In this document: one piece after another, positions 33,683-41,862 of the stretch
Numbering within the stretch: position 1 is the first letter of the stretch
Layout: each line of letters starts with the position of its first letter
NCBI RefSeq assembly: GCF_029894335.1
Contig: NZ_JARXZC010000039.1
Location: 1 to 64,000 of the forward strand
Length of the DNA: 64,000 bases
From: Kitasatospora sp. MAP5-34
GTDB lineage: Bacteria; Actinomycetota; Actinomycetes; Streptomycetales; Streptomycetaceae
Reading direction: 5' to 3'
Notes under the pieces: model-generated
Database searches by the model: none
What the model was told of the DNA's origin: nothing
What the model saw: the letters and a program-made list of their open reading frames with translations, nothing else
Position numbers and translations under genes: made by a program

Positions 33683-34045
33683 TCAGTAGACGAGTGCCTG
33701 CACCCCGTCGGCCATGATCTCGCTGACGAAGACCTGCGCGCCCGCGATCCGGACACCCTCGACGGTGTCCTCCTGGACGATGCCGCGCCGCGTCGCGCAC
33801 TGCGTGCACAGGGTCACCGTCCCGACGGCCAGGATCGAGTCCAGCAGGTCGGGCAGCGGGGCCGCGTGCGGGAGTTCGAACTCGGCCGCCCGCCCGGGGA
33901 GCGCGAACCACGACGCCTCGCCCGTCAGCCAGAGCGACACCTCGACCCCGCTGGCGACGGCGACCGCCGCCACCGTGAACGCCTGCGAGCAGCGCTCCGG
34001 CGCGTCCGCTCCGGCCGTGACCTTGATGACCAGCTTCTTCGACAT
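33683..34045 (-). CDS. DsrE-family protein
   Basis: A 120-residue DsrE/DsrF-like small protein: KLVIKVTAGADAPERCSQAFTVAAVAVASGVEVSLWLTGEASWFAL at the N-terminus and a central TLCTQCATRRGI with two Cys. Family members act in sulfur relay or as peroxiredoxin-like proteins; this role is inferred, and the nearby sulfurtransferase fits. The start is ATG 34045. The minus-strand hexamer TAGGGT ends six bases upstream, indicating leaderless translation. Confidence 0.82.
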   Translation of the reverse strand: MSKKLVIKVTAGADAPERCSQAFTVAAVAVASGVEVSLWLTGEASWFALPGRAAEFELPHAAPLPDLLDSILAVGTVTLCTQCATRRGIVQEDTVEGVRIAGAQVFVSEIMADGVQALVY

Positions 34046-34221
34046 GCCGCCACCCTAGACCGGGCCCTGGACCGGTCACCGGACCGGCCCCGGACGGGCC
34101 GGCGCGACGTGTCGGGGCTCACCGGGACCGCCCACTGCGACACCCGGTAGCCGACGGATAGACTCAGCGGCGTCGTACCACCCGCCTTCACCCCGCCTAC
34201 CGCCGCAACTGGGAGTGCCCC

Positions 34222-34329
34222 GTGACCACCCTGGAATGGTTCTTCGACGGTCTGCTGGCCCTCATGGCCGTGCTGATCACCTGGTTCGCCGTCTTCTCCG
34301 TGATGAAGCTGTACCAGGGCCAGCGCTGA
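34222..34329 (+). CDS. 35-residue conserved single-span membrane peptide
   Basis: A short frame from GTG 34222 to TGA 34329 encodes a 35-residue peptide (VTTLEWFFDGLLALMAVL... ending VMKLYQGQR): one hydrophobic helix flanked by an acidic N-terminus and a basic C-terminus. GGGAG lies about seven bases upstream. I recall a similar tiny gene at this place (before nitrobindin and nur) in other streptomycetes. The function is unknown; it may be an accessory subunit of a membrane complex. Confidence 0.68.
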   Translation: MTTLEWFFDGLLALMAVLITWFAVFSVMKLYQGQR

Positions 34330-34384
34330 CCCAGCCTGCCGTACGGTTGACGCAAGCCCCCCACCGACGACAGTGACCAGGACC

Positions 34385-34969
34385 ATGATCGAGATTCCCT
34401 CAGACCTCCACAAGGACGTCGTCCCGCTCGCCTTCCTCCTGGGTACCTGGGAGGGCGCGGGCGTCTACGACTTCCCCGGCTCCGAGAAGTGCAACTTCGG
34501 CCAGGAGATCATCTTCCGGCACGACGGCCGGCCCTTCCTGGAGTTCCGCTCCCGTACCTGGGTGCTGGACAACGAGGGCGAGAAGGTCCGTCCGCTGGAG
34601 AACGAGCACTCCTTCTGGCGGGTGACCAGCAACCAGCACGGCGCCACCGGCGAGCGCGAGATCGAGATCTCGTCCGTCCGTGACGACGGCACCGTCGAGA
34701 TCTGGTACGGCAAGCTGCACGACGGCAAGCCGCAGATCGACGTCGCCACCGACGCGGTCGCCCGGATCGAGGGCTCGGCCGCGTACACCGGCGGCAAGCG
34801 CCTCTACGGCATGGTCAACGAGGAGCTGCTCTGGGTCGGCGAGAAGGCCGCTCCGGAGGTCCCGCTGCGCCCGTACATGTCGGGGCAGCTGAAGAAGGTG
34901 CTCAACCAGGCGAAGCTGATCCAGGACATCGCGGACCTGCCGGACGACGGCATCGCGTTCTTCCGCTGA
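34385..34969 (+). CDS. nitrobindin-like FABP-family heme protein
   Basis: A 194-residue beta-barrel of the nitrobindin/THAP4 type. GTWEGAG near residue 20 is the GxWxGxG signature. EFRSRTWVLDNEGEKVRPLENEHSFWRV and a late conserved segment complete the barrel. Nitrobindins bind ferric heme and isomerise peroxynitrite or scavenge nitric oxide. I start at ATG 34385, with AGGA just upstream; an in-frame GTG four codons earlier is possible. It is followed by a strong palindrome before nur. Confidence 0.88.
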   Translation: MIEIPSDLHKDVVPLAFLLGTWEGAGVYDFPGSEKCNFGQEIIFRHDGRPFLEFRSRTWVLDNEGEKVRPLENEHSFWRVTSNQHGATGEREIEISSVRDDGTVEIWYGKLHDGKPQIDVATDAVARIEGSAAYTGGKRLYGMVNEELLWVGEKAAPEVPLRPYMSGQLKKVLNQAKLIQDIADLPDDGIAFFR

Positions 34970-35020
34970 GCCTCGTGAACGTTCGGGTTCGCTGAACGTC
35001 CGAACTCTGTGCACGTCAAG

Positions 35021-35050
35021 GTAGGGACCGGTCGGCCGACCGGTCCCTAC
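35021..35050. repeat. 30-bp perfect palindrome between nitrobindin and nur genes
   Basis: The left half GTAGGGACCGGTCGG is followed at once by its exact complement, with no loop, 40 bases before the nur start. It could terminate the upstream transcript or act as an operator for a dimeric regulator. Confidence 0.9.
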
Positions 35051-35089
35051 ACTTGTTCTCACGACCTCGATCCGGGCAGGGACTGCACT

Positions 35090-35569
35090 GTGGCGAAGAC
35101 CGGCACCTCCACCGACCTCCAGGGCTCCGACTGGAAGGTGGACCTGCGCGAGCGTGGGTACCGCCTCACGCCTCAGCGCCAGCTGGTGCTGGAGGCCGTC
35201 GACGTCCTCGACCACGCGACCCCGGACGAGATCCTCGGACAGGTCAGGCTGACCGCGAGCGGGGTCAACATCTCCACCGTGTACCGGACGCTGGAGCTGC
35301 TGGAGGAGCTCGGGCTGGTCTCGCACGCGCACCTGGGCCACGGCGCCCCCACGTACCACCTGGCGGGCCGGCACACCCATCTGCACCTGGTCTGCCGGGA
35401 CTGCGACCAGGTCACCGAGACCGACACCGCGATCGCCGCGCCGCTGATCGAGAGCCTGCGCGAGCAGCACGGCTTCGACACCGACCTCAAGCACTTCGCC
35501 ATCTTCGGCCGCTGCGCCGACTGCAGCGCCAAACTGACGGACGCGCGGGCGGAGACCGTCCGCCGGTAG
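35090..35569 (+). CDS. nur: nickel-responsive Fur-family regulator Nur
   Basis: A 159-residue Fur-like repressor that, with nickel bound, controls nickel uptake and the superoxide dismutase switch in streptomycetes. The winged helix is GYRLTPQRQLVLEAV...NISTVYRTLELLEELGLVSHAHLGHGAPTYHL. By comparison with S. coelicolor Nur as I remember it, all seven metal-ligand histidines are kept at a constant offset of nine: His42, His79, His81, His95, His97, His99 and His135. A CxxC pair (CRDC, near 102-105) and a second (CADC, near 142-145) are present. The start is GTG 35090; the N-terminus is nine residues longer than that remembered homologue. ygfZ follows, as usual. Confidence 0.9.
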   Translation: MAKTGTSTDLQGSDWKVDLRERGYRLTPQRQLVLEAVDVLDHATPDEILGQVRLTASGVNISTVYRTLELLEELGLVSHAHLGHGAPTYHLAGRHTHLHLVCRDCDQVTETDTAIAAPLIESLREQHGFDTDLKHFAIFGRCADCSAKLTDARAETVRR

Positions 35570-35630
35570 GGGGCCGGTCTTGGCAACCACTGCGCGGAGC
35601 AGCCCGACCGGTAGCCGTAAGCTGACCGGT

Positions 35631-36602
35631 ATGACCGGTACGAAGAGCCCGCTCCTGTCCCTGCCCGGTGCCGTGGCCGCCGAGGGCGCCGACGAGGGTG
35701 TGGCCGCGCACTACGGCGACATCTTCCGCGAACAGCGCGAACTGGCCGAGGGCCGTGGCTTCGTGGATCTCTCGCACCGAGGCGTGCTGACGGTGACCGG
35801 CCCGGACCGGCTGAGCTGGCTGCACCTGCTGCTCACCCAGCACGTGAGCGCGCTCCCGCCGCAGCAGGCAACCGATGCGCTCATCCTCTCCCCGAACGGG
35901 CACGTCGAGCACGCCCTCTACCTGGTGGACGACGGCACGACGACCTGGGCGCACGTCGAACCGGGCACCCGGCAGGCGCTGCTCGCGTACCTGGAGAGCA
36001 TGAAGTTCATGTACCGGGTGGAGGTCGCCGACGCGACCGCCGACTACGCCGTGGTGTACCTGCCCGCCGGGTCCGCCGCCTCCGCCGAGGGCGCCGCCGC
36101 CGTTCGCGAACTCCCGTACGGCCGTGACCTGTTCCTGCCCCGCGCCGAGCTGGCGAAGCTCGCCGAGGGGTACGGCCCGGCCGCCGGGATCTGGGCGTAC
36201 GAGGCACTCCGGGTCGAGGGGCACCGGCCGCGCCTGGGCTTCGAGACCGACCACCGCACCATCCCGCACGAGGTGGACTGGCTGAGCACCGCCGTGCACC
36301 TGCAGAAGGGCTGCTACCGGGGGCAGGAGACCGTCGCGCGCGTCCACAACCTGGGGAAGCCGCCGCGCCGCCTGGTCTTCCTGCACCTGGACGGCACCGA
36401 GGAGGTGCTGCCCCCGCACGGCACCGAGGTGCGGCTCGCCGCCGACCCGGACGGCCGGGCGCTCGGCTTCGTGACCTCCTCGGCCCGCCACTTCGAGTTG
36501 GGCCCGGTCGCGCTGGCGATCGTCAAGCGGAACGTCCCGCTGGACGCGATCCTGCTGGCCGGTACGGTGCCGGCCTCGCAGGACGTCATCGTTCCCCAGT
36601 AG
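35631..36602 (+). CDS. ygfZ: folate-binding protein YgfZ
   Basis: A 323-residue GcvT-like, tetrahydrofolate-dependent protein needed for maintenance or assembly of some iron-sulfur enzymes. The signature KGCYRGQETVAR (K-G-C-x-G-Q) lies near residue 225. Earlier GcvT-fold elements include FVDLSHRGVLTVTGPDRLSWLH and ALILSPNGHVEHALYLV. I start at ATG 35631. TAAGCT at 35618-35623 ends seven bases upstream, so translation is probably leaderless. The in-frame ATG at 35580 lies in a poorly conserved stretch. Confidence 0.9.
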   Translation: MTGTKSPLLSLPGAVAAEGADEGVAAHYGDIFREQRELAEGRGFVDLSHRGVLTVTGPDRLSWLHLLLTQHVSALPPQQATDALILSPNGHVEHALYLVDDGTTTWAHVEPGTRQALLAYLESMKFMYRVEVADATADYAVVYLPAGSAASAEGAAAVRELPYGRDLFLPRAELAKLAEGYGPAAGIWAYEALRVEGHRPRLGFETDHRTIPHEVDWLSTAVHLQKGCYRGQETVARVHNLGKPPRRLVFLHLDGTEEVLPPHGTEVRLAADPDGRALGFVTSSARHFELGPVALAIVKRNVPLDAILLAGTVPASQDVIVPQ

Positions 36603-36623
36603 CGGCAACCACAACAGGGGCAA

Positions 36624-36710
36624 CCACAACAGGGGCGCGGGGAACTGCGCGACCGAGGCACAACGAAGGTGCACGGTTGCGCCCACAGCTCCCCACGCCC
36701 TGCTGTGGTT
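36624..36710. repeat. dispersed intergenic palindrome, copy B
   Basis: The left arm with CACAACAGGGGCGCGGGG (36626-36643) continues into AACTGCGCGACC and pairs imperfectly with a right arm running through GCGCCCACAGCTCCCCACG to CTGCTGTGG (36680-36710). It lies between the convergent ygfZ and dtd genes and is homologous to the elements at 10397 and 48137. A 16-nt duplication of GGCAACCACAACAGGG precedes it. Confidence 0.75.
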
Positions 36711-36714
36711 TCGC

Positions 36715-37155
36715 TCAGACCTCCAGCTGCACCGTGAACGGTCCGTCGTTCACCAGCGCCACCTTCATGTCCGCGCCGAACCTGCCCGTCTCCACCTTGG
36801 CGCCGAGCGCCCGGAGTTCGGCCACCACCGCGTCGACCAGCGGCTCGGCGACCGGGCCGGGTGCGGCGGCGTTCCAGGTCGGGCGGCGCCCCTTGCGGGC
36901 GTCGCCGTACAGGGTGAACTGACTGATCACCAGCAGCGGTGCGCCGAGGTCCGAGCAGGACTGCTCGATCCCGCCCTCGCCGCCGTCGAAGAGTCGCAGT
37001 GTCCAGAGTTTCCGGGCCAGTTGGGCGGCCTTGGCGGGGGTGTCCTCGTGGGTCACGCCCACCAGGGCGCAGAGCCCCGGCCCCTCGATCGATCCGACGG
37101 TCTCGCCGTCCACCGTCACCCTGGCCTCGGCCACCCGCTGCACCACTGCTCGCAT
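36715..37155 (-). CDS. dtd: D-aminoacyl-tRNA deacylase
   Basis: A 146-residue enzyme that hydrolyses D-amino acids from mischarged tRNA. Both catalytic motifs are intact: SQFTLYGD near residue 78 and NDGPFTVQLEV (the NxGPxT motif) at the C-terminus. MRAVVQRVAEARVTVDGETVG is the standard N-terminus. The start is ATG 37155. The minus-strand CAGAAT ends six bases upstream, without a ribosome site, so it is probably leaderless. Confidence 0.95.
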   Translation of the reverse strand: MRAVVQRVAEARVTVDGETVGSIEGPGLCALVGVTHEDTPAKAAQLARKLWTLRLFDGGEGGIEQSCSDLGAPLLVISQFTLYGDARKGRRPTWNAAAPGPVAEPLVDAVVAELRALGAKVETGRFGADMKVALVNDGPFTVQLEV

Positions 37156-37616
37156 GCGGCCATTCTGCCGGAGGCGCGCAAGCCATCCGCGCGCGCCGGG
37201 GTGGTGCGGTGCGCGCCCCTGGCGCGGTGGCGCTGCCAGGGGATTGCCGCTGTCGTATCAGCCACCCCCCTTCGCCAGGGGGCCGTTCGGGTGCACGAGC
37301 GGTGCGCCGCACCGGCCGGGGTGGCACGCTGTGGGCGGTACGGAGGTATGGCGCGTCGGCATGGCGCGCTCGACCAGATCGAACAACAGTTTCGGTCGGG
37401 GTCGCTCGGGTGGGTGGTACCGGTCTTCCGGGGGAACCAACGGGGGCGTTCCGACGTGCAGCAGACCGGGACCGGCAACGGACCGACAGGCGCAGGACGG
37501 GCGCGGGGAAAGGCCCGGGCGGGCGGTAGCCCGACGGGGACAACGCACGGTGCGACGGGCGCCGTGGGGCGGGGGCATCGGACAGCGTGACCAGGACAGT
37601 GGCAGGTGGTTGGTTG
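37156..37616. other. 461-base intergenic region, dtd to rsiG
   Basis: Divergent promoter region. A frame through 37348-37590 could encode a basic Gly/Arg-rich peptide (MARRHGALDQIEQQFRSGSLGWVV...), but its third-position G/C bias is weaker than in true genes here and it has no clear ribosome site. I see no recognisable sigma-WhiG promoter. AGGTGG at 37604-37609 is the rsiG ribosome site. Confidence 0.5.
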
Positions 37617-38195
37617 ATGGACGCGAGCAGCACGGCCCAGGACAGCACGGCCCATGAGCAGTCTGATCAGCCGCACGGGTTCGCCGGGCTCGGCCTGGAG
37701 CAGCTGAGACTGCTCCGCCGCGACGCGCACGAACAGGAGGCCGATCTCTCGTACCTGCGGCGGTTGTTGCAGGGACGGATGGACATCCTGCGGGCCGAGC
37801 TGGACCGGCGTCGGGTGCGGCTCGCCTCGGTGGCGGCGTCCTCGGTCGAACTCCCGGAGCGGTCCGGGGAGCTGCTCGACCGGCTGCCGGCCATCCTCGC
37901 CGACGCGCCGTCCCTGGTCCGGCGGCCCGCCCGGCACCTCACGCTCGGGCCGCCGCGCGGCGAGCGGTACCAGCGCGAGGCCGACGTGCTGATGGGCGAC
38001 GTCCAGCTCGCCGACCTCGGCGCGCACCCGACGGCCGAGCTGCTGGACGCGGTCGAGCGGCTCGCCCTCCACGAGCGGGAGGTCTCCGGCCGACGGCAGG
38101 TGCTGCAACGGACGGCGGACGACTGCAGCGCGGAAATCACCCGCAGGTACCGTGAAGGGGAAGCGCGGGTCGACGACCTGCTCACCGGCGGCTGA
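37617..38195 (+). CDS. rsiG: c-di-GMP-binding anti-sigma factor RsiG
   Basis: A 192-residue helical protein that, when armed with c-di-GMP, holds the sporulation sigma factor WhiG. The published signature E(X)3S(X)2R(X)3Q(X)3D occurs twice and exactly: Glu41-Ser45-Arg48-Gln52-Asp56 and Glu153-Ser157-Arg160-Gln164-Asp168, on two long helices expected to form the antiparallel coiled coil that binds a c-di-GMP dimer. I start at ATG 37617 (AGGTGG upstream); a GTG ten codons earlier is less likely. This links to the GGDEF gene at 60656, though it is not in the same operon. Confidence 0.92.
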   Translation: MDASSTAQDSTAHEQSDQPHGFAGLGLEQLRLLRRDAHEQEADLSYLRRLLQGRMDILRAELDRRRVRLASVAASSVELPERSGELLDRLPAILADAPSLVRRPARHLTLGPPRGERYQREADVLMGDVQLADLGAHPTAELLDAVERLALHEREVSGRRQVLQRTADDCSAEITRRYREGEARVDDLLTGG

Positions 38196-38261
38196 ACCCG
38201 CAGGCGGGCGGTGCGGGCCGTGCGGACCCCCACCCGGCCACCCTCACCGTGGAGCATTCCG

Positions 38262-39221
38262 ATGCCGCAGTCCTCCGCTCTGCCCGTTCTCGCCGAAGTC
38301 ATACGCTCCGGCTTCGTCGAGGGCCACCACCGTGGTTCGCTGGTGCAGCTCGCCGCCGACGGTTCGGTCGAGTTCGCACTCGGGACCCCGGCCGCCCCGC
38401 TCTTCCCGCGTTCCTGTGCCAAGCCGTTCCAGGCCGTGGCCACCCTGCGGGCGGGCCTCGCGATCGAGGGCGAGCTGCTCGCGCTCGCGGCCTCCAGCCA
38501 CTCCGCAGAACCGTTCCACCGGGACGCTGTACGGCAGATCCTGGCCTCGGCCGGGCTCACCGAGGACGCCCTGCAGACGCCGCCCGACCTGCCGCTCGAC
38601 CTGGTCGAGGCAGAGGCCCTGCTCAGCGGCGGCGGGCAGCGCCGGCCGATCATGATGGACTGCTCCGGCAAGCACGCTGGCTGGCTCGCCGCCTGTGTCG
38701 CCAACGGCTGGGACACCGCGACCTACCTCGACCCGGCGCACCCGATCCAGGTGCTGGCCCGGGAGGCCCTCGAGGAGGCCACCGGGGAGACCGTCACGGA
38801 GGTCGGTACGGACGGCTGCGGCGCCCCGCTGCTGGCCGTCTCGCTCACCGGGCTGGCCCGGGGCTTCCGCTCGCTGCTCGCCGCCGAACCCGGCACCCCC
38901 CAGCGCCGGGTGGCCGACGCCATGCGGGCCCACCCCGAGTACGTCGCGGGCAGCCGCCGCGCCGACACCTGGCTGATGCGGGCGGTGCCCGGCTCGCTCT
39001 CCAAGATGGGCGCCGAGGCCGTCCAGGTGGTGGCGCTGCCGGATGGCCGGGCGTTCGCCTTCAAGATCGACGACGGCGCCGAGCGGGCCCGTGGACCGGT
39101 GCTGGCCGAGGCCCTGCGCCGAATCGGCGTCGAGACCCCGGACGGCACGATCGACCGGATCGGCACCGAGCCGCTGCACGGCGGCGGCGCCGTGGTCGGA
39201 GCGGTACGCGCGGCGTTCTGA
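38262..39221 (+). CDS. asparaginase II-family hydrolase (Rhizobium etli type)
   Basis: A 319-residue protein of the serine beta-lactamase-like asparaginase family typified by R. etli AnsA, hydrolysing L-asparagine to aspartate and ammonia. Family motifs: VEGHHRGSLVQL, RSCAKPFQA (SxxK-type catalytic block), SSHSAEPFH, MMDCSGKHAGWLAAC and GTDGCGAPLLAVSLTGLARGF. The start is ATG 38262 with GGAG upstream. No signal peptide, so it is cytoplasmic. It may be cotranscribed with rsiG (66-base gap). Confidence 0.88.
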   Translation: MPQSSALPVLAEVIRSGFVEGHHRGSLVQLAADGSVEFALGTPAAPLFPRSCAKPFQAVATLRAGLAIEGELLALAASSHSAEPFHRDAVRQILASAGLTEDALQTPPDLPLDLVEAEALLSGGGQRRPIMMDCSGKHAGWLAACVANGWDTATYLDPAHPIQVLAREALEEATGETVTEVGTDGCGAPLLAVSLTGLARGFRSLLAAEPGTPQRRVADAMRAHPEYVAGSRRADTWLMRAVPGSLSKMGAEAVQVVALPDGRAFAFKIDDGAERARGPVLAEALRRIGVETPDGTIDRIGTEPLHGGGAVVGAVRAAF

Positions 39222-39379
39222 CGCGCGGAGCGGCCACGGGGGCAGACCCCGGCGGCGGTCGGCCCCGGGCGGCGGTGCGCTCTTAAGGGTGGACTTCTGA
39301 CGGCCCGTCCAGGGTGCGGGGCCCGGCCGGGTGCGGCACGGTGGACCGGGGGGCCGTGCCGCCACTCAGGGAGACAGCC

Positions 39380-39595
39380 ATGACCGACCACATCTACCGC
39401 GTGACCGAGATCGTCGGCTCCTCGCACGAGGGAGTCGACGCCGCGATCCGAAACGGAGTCGACCGGGCCGCCCGGACCCTGCGAAACCTGGACTGGTTCG
39501 AGGTGGTCCAGGTGCGCGGGCACATCGCGGACGGGCGGATCGAGCACTTCCAGGTGGGGCTGAAGGTCGGCTTCCGGCTCGACGACGAGGACTGA
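39380..39595 (+). CDS. dodecin family flavin/CoA-storage protein
   Basis: A 71-residue protein with the dodecin fold: HIYRVTEIVGSSHEGVDAAIRNGVDRAARTLRNLDWFEVVQVRGHIADGRIEHFQVGLKVGFRLDD. The Trp in LRNLDWFEV stacks on bound flavin in this family. It assembles as a hollow dodecamer that buffers FMN and, in bacteria, CoA. GGGAGA precedes ATG 39380. Confidence 0.92.
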   Translation: MTDHIYRVTEIVGSSHEGVDAAIRNGVDRAARTLRNLDWFEVVQVRGHIADGRIEHFQVGLKVGFRLDDED

Positions 39596-39632
39596 GCGGC
39601 CGGCTCCGCCCGTTCCCTGGCGGAGCCTGTCG

Positions 39633-39674
39633 GCGGATACCGAGCGGATACGAGCGGATACGAGCGGATACCGA
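39633..39674 (+). repeat. 10/11-nt tandem repeat after dodecin
   Basis: Four head-to-tail units of GCGGATACGA or GCGGATACCGA begin 38 bases after the dodecin stop and run directly into the terminator stem. Confidence 0.9.
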
Positions 39675-39675
39675 G

Positions 39676-39712
39676 AAGGGCCGGTGCGAGCAGAGTGCTC
39701 GCACCGGCCCTT
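39676..39712. terminator. terminator between dodecin and ppa
   Basis: A perfect 16-bp stem pairs 39676-39691 with 39697-39712 around a 5-base loop, between convergent genes. It is symmetric, so probably bidirectional. Confidence 0.9.
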
Positions 39713-39726
39713 CGCCGTACTCAGGC

Positions 39727-40215
39727 TCAGTGGCCGGAGTCCGCCAGACGCTTGATCGAAGCGGTGATCTCCGCCTCGGCCTCGGCGCGGCCGACCCAGT
39801 CGGCGCCCTCGACGGACTTGCCGGGCTCCAGGTCCTTGTAGACCTCGAAGAAGTGCTGGATCTCCAGGCGGTCGAACTCCGACACGTGCTGGATGTCCTG
39901 CAGGTGCTCCCAGCGCGGGTCGGTCGCGGGGACGCAGAGCAGCTTGTCGTCGCCGCCGGCCTCGTCGGTCATCTTGAACATGCCGATCGCGCGGCACTTG
40001 ATCAGGCAACCGGGGAAGGTCGGCTCCTCCAGGATTACCAGCGCGTCGAGCGGGTCGCCGTCGTCGGCGAGGGTGCCCTCGACGTAGCCGTAGTCCGCCG
40101 GGTAGCGGGTCGACGTGAAGAGCATCCGGTCGAGGCGAAGGCGACCGGACTCATGGTCGACCTCGTACTTGTTCCGCGAACCCTTCGGGATCTCGATCAG
40201 GACGTCGAACTCCAA
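39727..40215 (-). CDS. ppa: inorganic pyrophosphatase
   Basis: A 162-residue family I soluble pyrophosphatase hydrolysing pyrophosphate to two phosphates. The motifs IEIPKGSRNKYEVDHESG, DYGYVEGTLADDGDPLDALV (the metal-binding Asp cluster) and VPATDPRWEHLQDIQHV are complete. The start is probably TTG 40215 (LEFDVLIEIPKG), because GGAGGA lies five bases upstream and the length then fits the family. The frame is open to 40425 without similarity. It is divergent from the carboxypeptidase gene. Confidence 0.95.
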   Translation of the reverse strand: MEFDVLIEIPKGSRNKYEVDHESGRLRLDRMLFTSTRYPADYGYVEGTLADDGDPLDALVILEEPTFPGCLIKCRAIGMFKMTDEAGGDDKLLCVPATDPRWEHLQDIQHVSEFDRLEIQHFFEVYKDLEPGKSVEGADWVGRAEAEAEITASIKRLADSGH

Positions 40216-40290
40216 CGGTTCCTCCAAGGTAGTACTGACAGAATCCAAGTGTCTCCTACGGCAGGGTGTGCTCAGGAAAGGGGCTGGTCG

Positions 40291-41757
40291 GTGCGGCAAG
40301 GTACTGGGGTGGGGCGTGGTCGCGCGGTGGCGGCCGTGGGAGTCCTCGGAGTGGCGCTCACGGCCGGTGGTCTGCTGCTGGATCCGGGCCGGGCGCTGGC
40401 CCAGCCGGTGCCGGGAACGAGCCACAGTTCCGGCAAGGCGTCACCCGGCCCGCTGCCCGCGCCCGCCGACCCGCGCCGGGCGGTCGCGACGGACGGTCCG
40501 GTGCTGGTGGCCACGGTCGCCGGTACGGGTGGTCCGCCGACCACTCAGGGGCTGCAGCGCGACCTCGCCGCCGTCCTCCAGGACAGGTCGCTCGGCACCC
40601 TGAACCTCGCCGTGGCGGACGGTGTCACCGGGCAACTGCTGTTCGGCTCGGGTGAGAACACGCCCGCCACCCCGGCTTCCACCAACAAGCTGCTGACCAC
40701 GGTCGCGGCGCTCGCGCTGATCCCGGCGGATAGCAGGATCACCACCAGGGTGGTGCAGGGGCCGGGCGCCGGCGAGATCACCCTGGTCGGCGGCGGCGAC
40801 CCGACGCTCACGGGCCTCCCGCTCGACCAGTACCGGATCGCCGGTCTGCCGGTCGACCAGGACACCGCGCCCGCCTCGATGGCCGACCTGGCCCGGCAGA
40901 CCGCGACCGCACTGAAGGCGGCCGGCACCCCCTCGGTCAAGCTGAACTTCGACACCTCGCTGTACTCCGGCCCGGTCCTGCACCCGCAGAACGACTCGAC
41001 CAACATCGCGGCCGTCACGCCGCTGATGGTGGACGAGGGCAGGATCGACCCGAGGAGCCAGGAGGAGGCCCCGGCCCGCGTCTTCGACCCGGCGGGCCAG
41101 GCGGCCGACGTCTTCGCGGCGCTGCTCCAGGCGCAGGGCATCACCGTCCAGGCCAAGCCCACGGCGGGCACGGCCGGGCCCGGTGCGAAGGTGCTCGGCC
41201 AGGTGCGGTCCCCGACCATGGGCCGGCTGATCGACCGGCTGCTCACCAACTCGGACAACACCCTCGCGGAGGCGGTGGCTCGTCAGGCGGCCATCGCCGA
41301 CCACCAGCCCGCCAGTTTCGACGGCGCGGTCAAGGCCGTGACGGACACCCTGAGCAGGCTCGGCGTGCCGATGAACGGCGTCGTCCTGTACGACGGCAGC
41401 GGCCTGCACACCGGCGACCTGATCCCGCCGCTGGTCCTCGCGAAGGTGCTCGCGCTCGCGGGCTCCCCGCAACACCCCGAGCTGCGCCCGGTGTTGACGG
41501 GGATGCCGATCGCCGGGTTCACGGGGACGCTGGCCAACAGGTTCGGCGCCACCTCGGGGGCGCAGAGCGCGGCGGGCCTGGTCCGGGCGAAGACCGGCAG
41601 CCTCAGCGGCGTCAACACGCTGGCGGGCACCGTGGTGGACGCGGACGGCCGGGTGCTGGTCTTCGCGCTGATGACCAGGACCACGGCGGGCGTGGTGGAC
41701 GCCAGGTCGGCGGTGGACCGGATCGTGGCGCGGATCGCGGCCTGCGGCTGCAGGTAG
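40291..41757 (+). CDS. dacB: D-alanyl-D-alanine carboxypeptidase/endopeptidase (PBP4, DacB type)
   Basis: A 488-residue exported class C penicillin-binding protein trimming peptidoglycan stems and crosslinks. The signal peptide is VRQGTGVGRGRAVAAVGVLGVALTAGGLLLDPGRALA. Active-site motifs: SxxK at Ser130-Lys133 (PASTNKLLTT), SxN as LTNSDNTLAEAVAR, and KTG as VRAKTGSLSGVNTLAG. GTG 40291 is preceded by AGGAAAGGGG; the frame extends far upstream without coding signal. It is followed by the metalloprotease, tilS and hpt in the usual streptomycete order. Confidence 0.93.
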   Translation: MRQGTGVGRGRAVAAVGVLGVALTAGGLLLDPGRALAQPVPGTSHSSGKASPGPLPAPADPRRAVATDGPVLVATVAGTGGPPTTQGLQRDLAAVLQDRSLGTLNLAVADGVTGQLLFGSGENTPATPASTNKLLTTVAALALIPADSRITTRVVQGPGAGEITLVGGGDPTLTGLPLDQYRIAGLPVDQDTAPASMADLARQTATALKAAGTPSVKLNFDTSLYSGPVLHPQNDSTNIAAVTPLMVDEGRIDPRSQEEAPARVFDPAGQAADVFAALLQAQGITVQAKPTAGTAGPGAKVLGQVRSPTMGRLIDRLLTNSDNTLAEAVARQAAIADHQPASFDGAVKAVTDTLSRLGVPMNGVVLYDGSGLHTGDLIPPLVLAKVLALAGSPQHPELRPVLTGMPIAGFTGTLANRFGATSGAQSAAGLVRAKTGSLSGVNTLAGTVVDADGRVLVFALMTRTTAGVVDARSAVDRIVARIAACGCR

Positions 41758-41862
41758 GCCAGCGGGCCGGACAGGACCGGCGAGCAGGGTAGGACCGGCC
41801 GGACCGGTCACCGGCCGCGCGCGCGTCTCCCCCCGGCGCGCCCCAGCACGTACGGTGAGGGC

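Noticed and set aside
37348..37590. Small Gly/Arg-rich frame upstream of rsiG
   Set aside because: Weak third-position bias, no clear ribosome site and no recognisable family. Kept only as a note in the intergenic entry.
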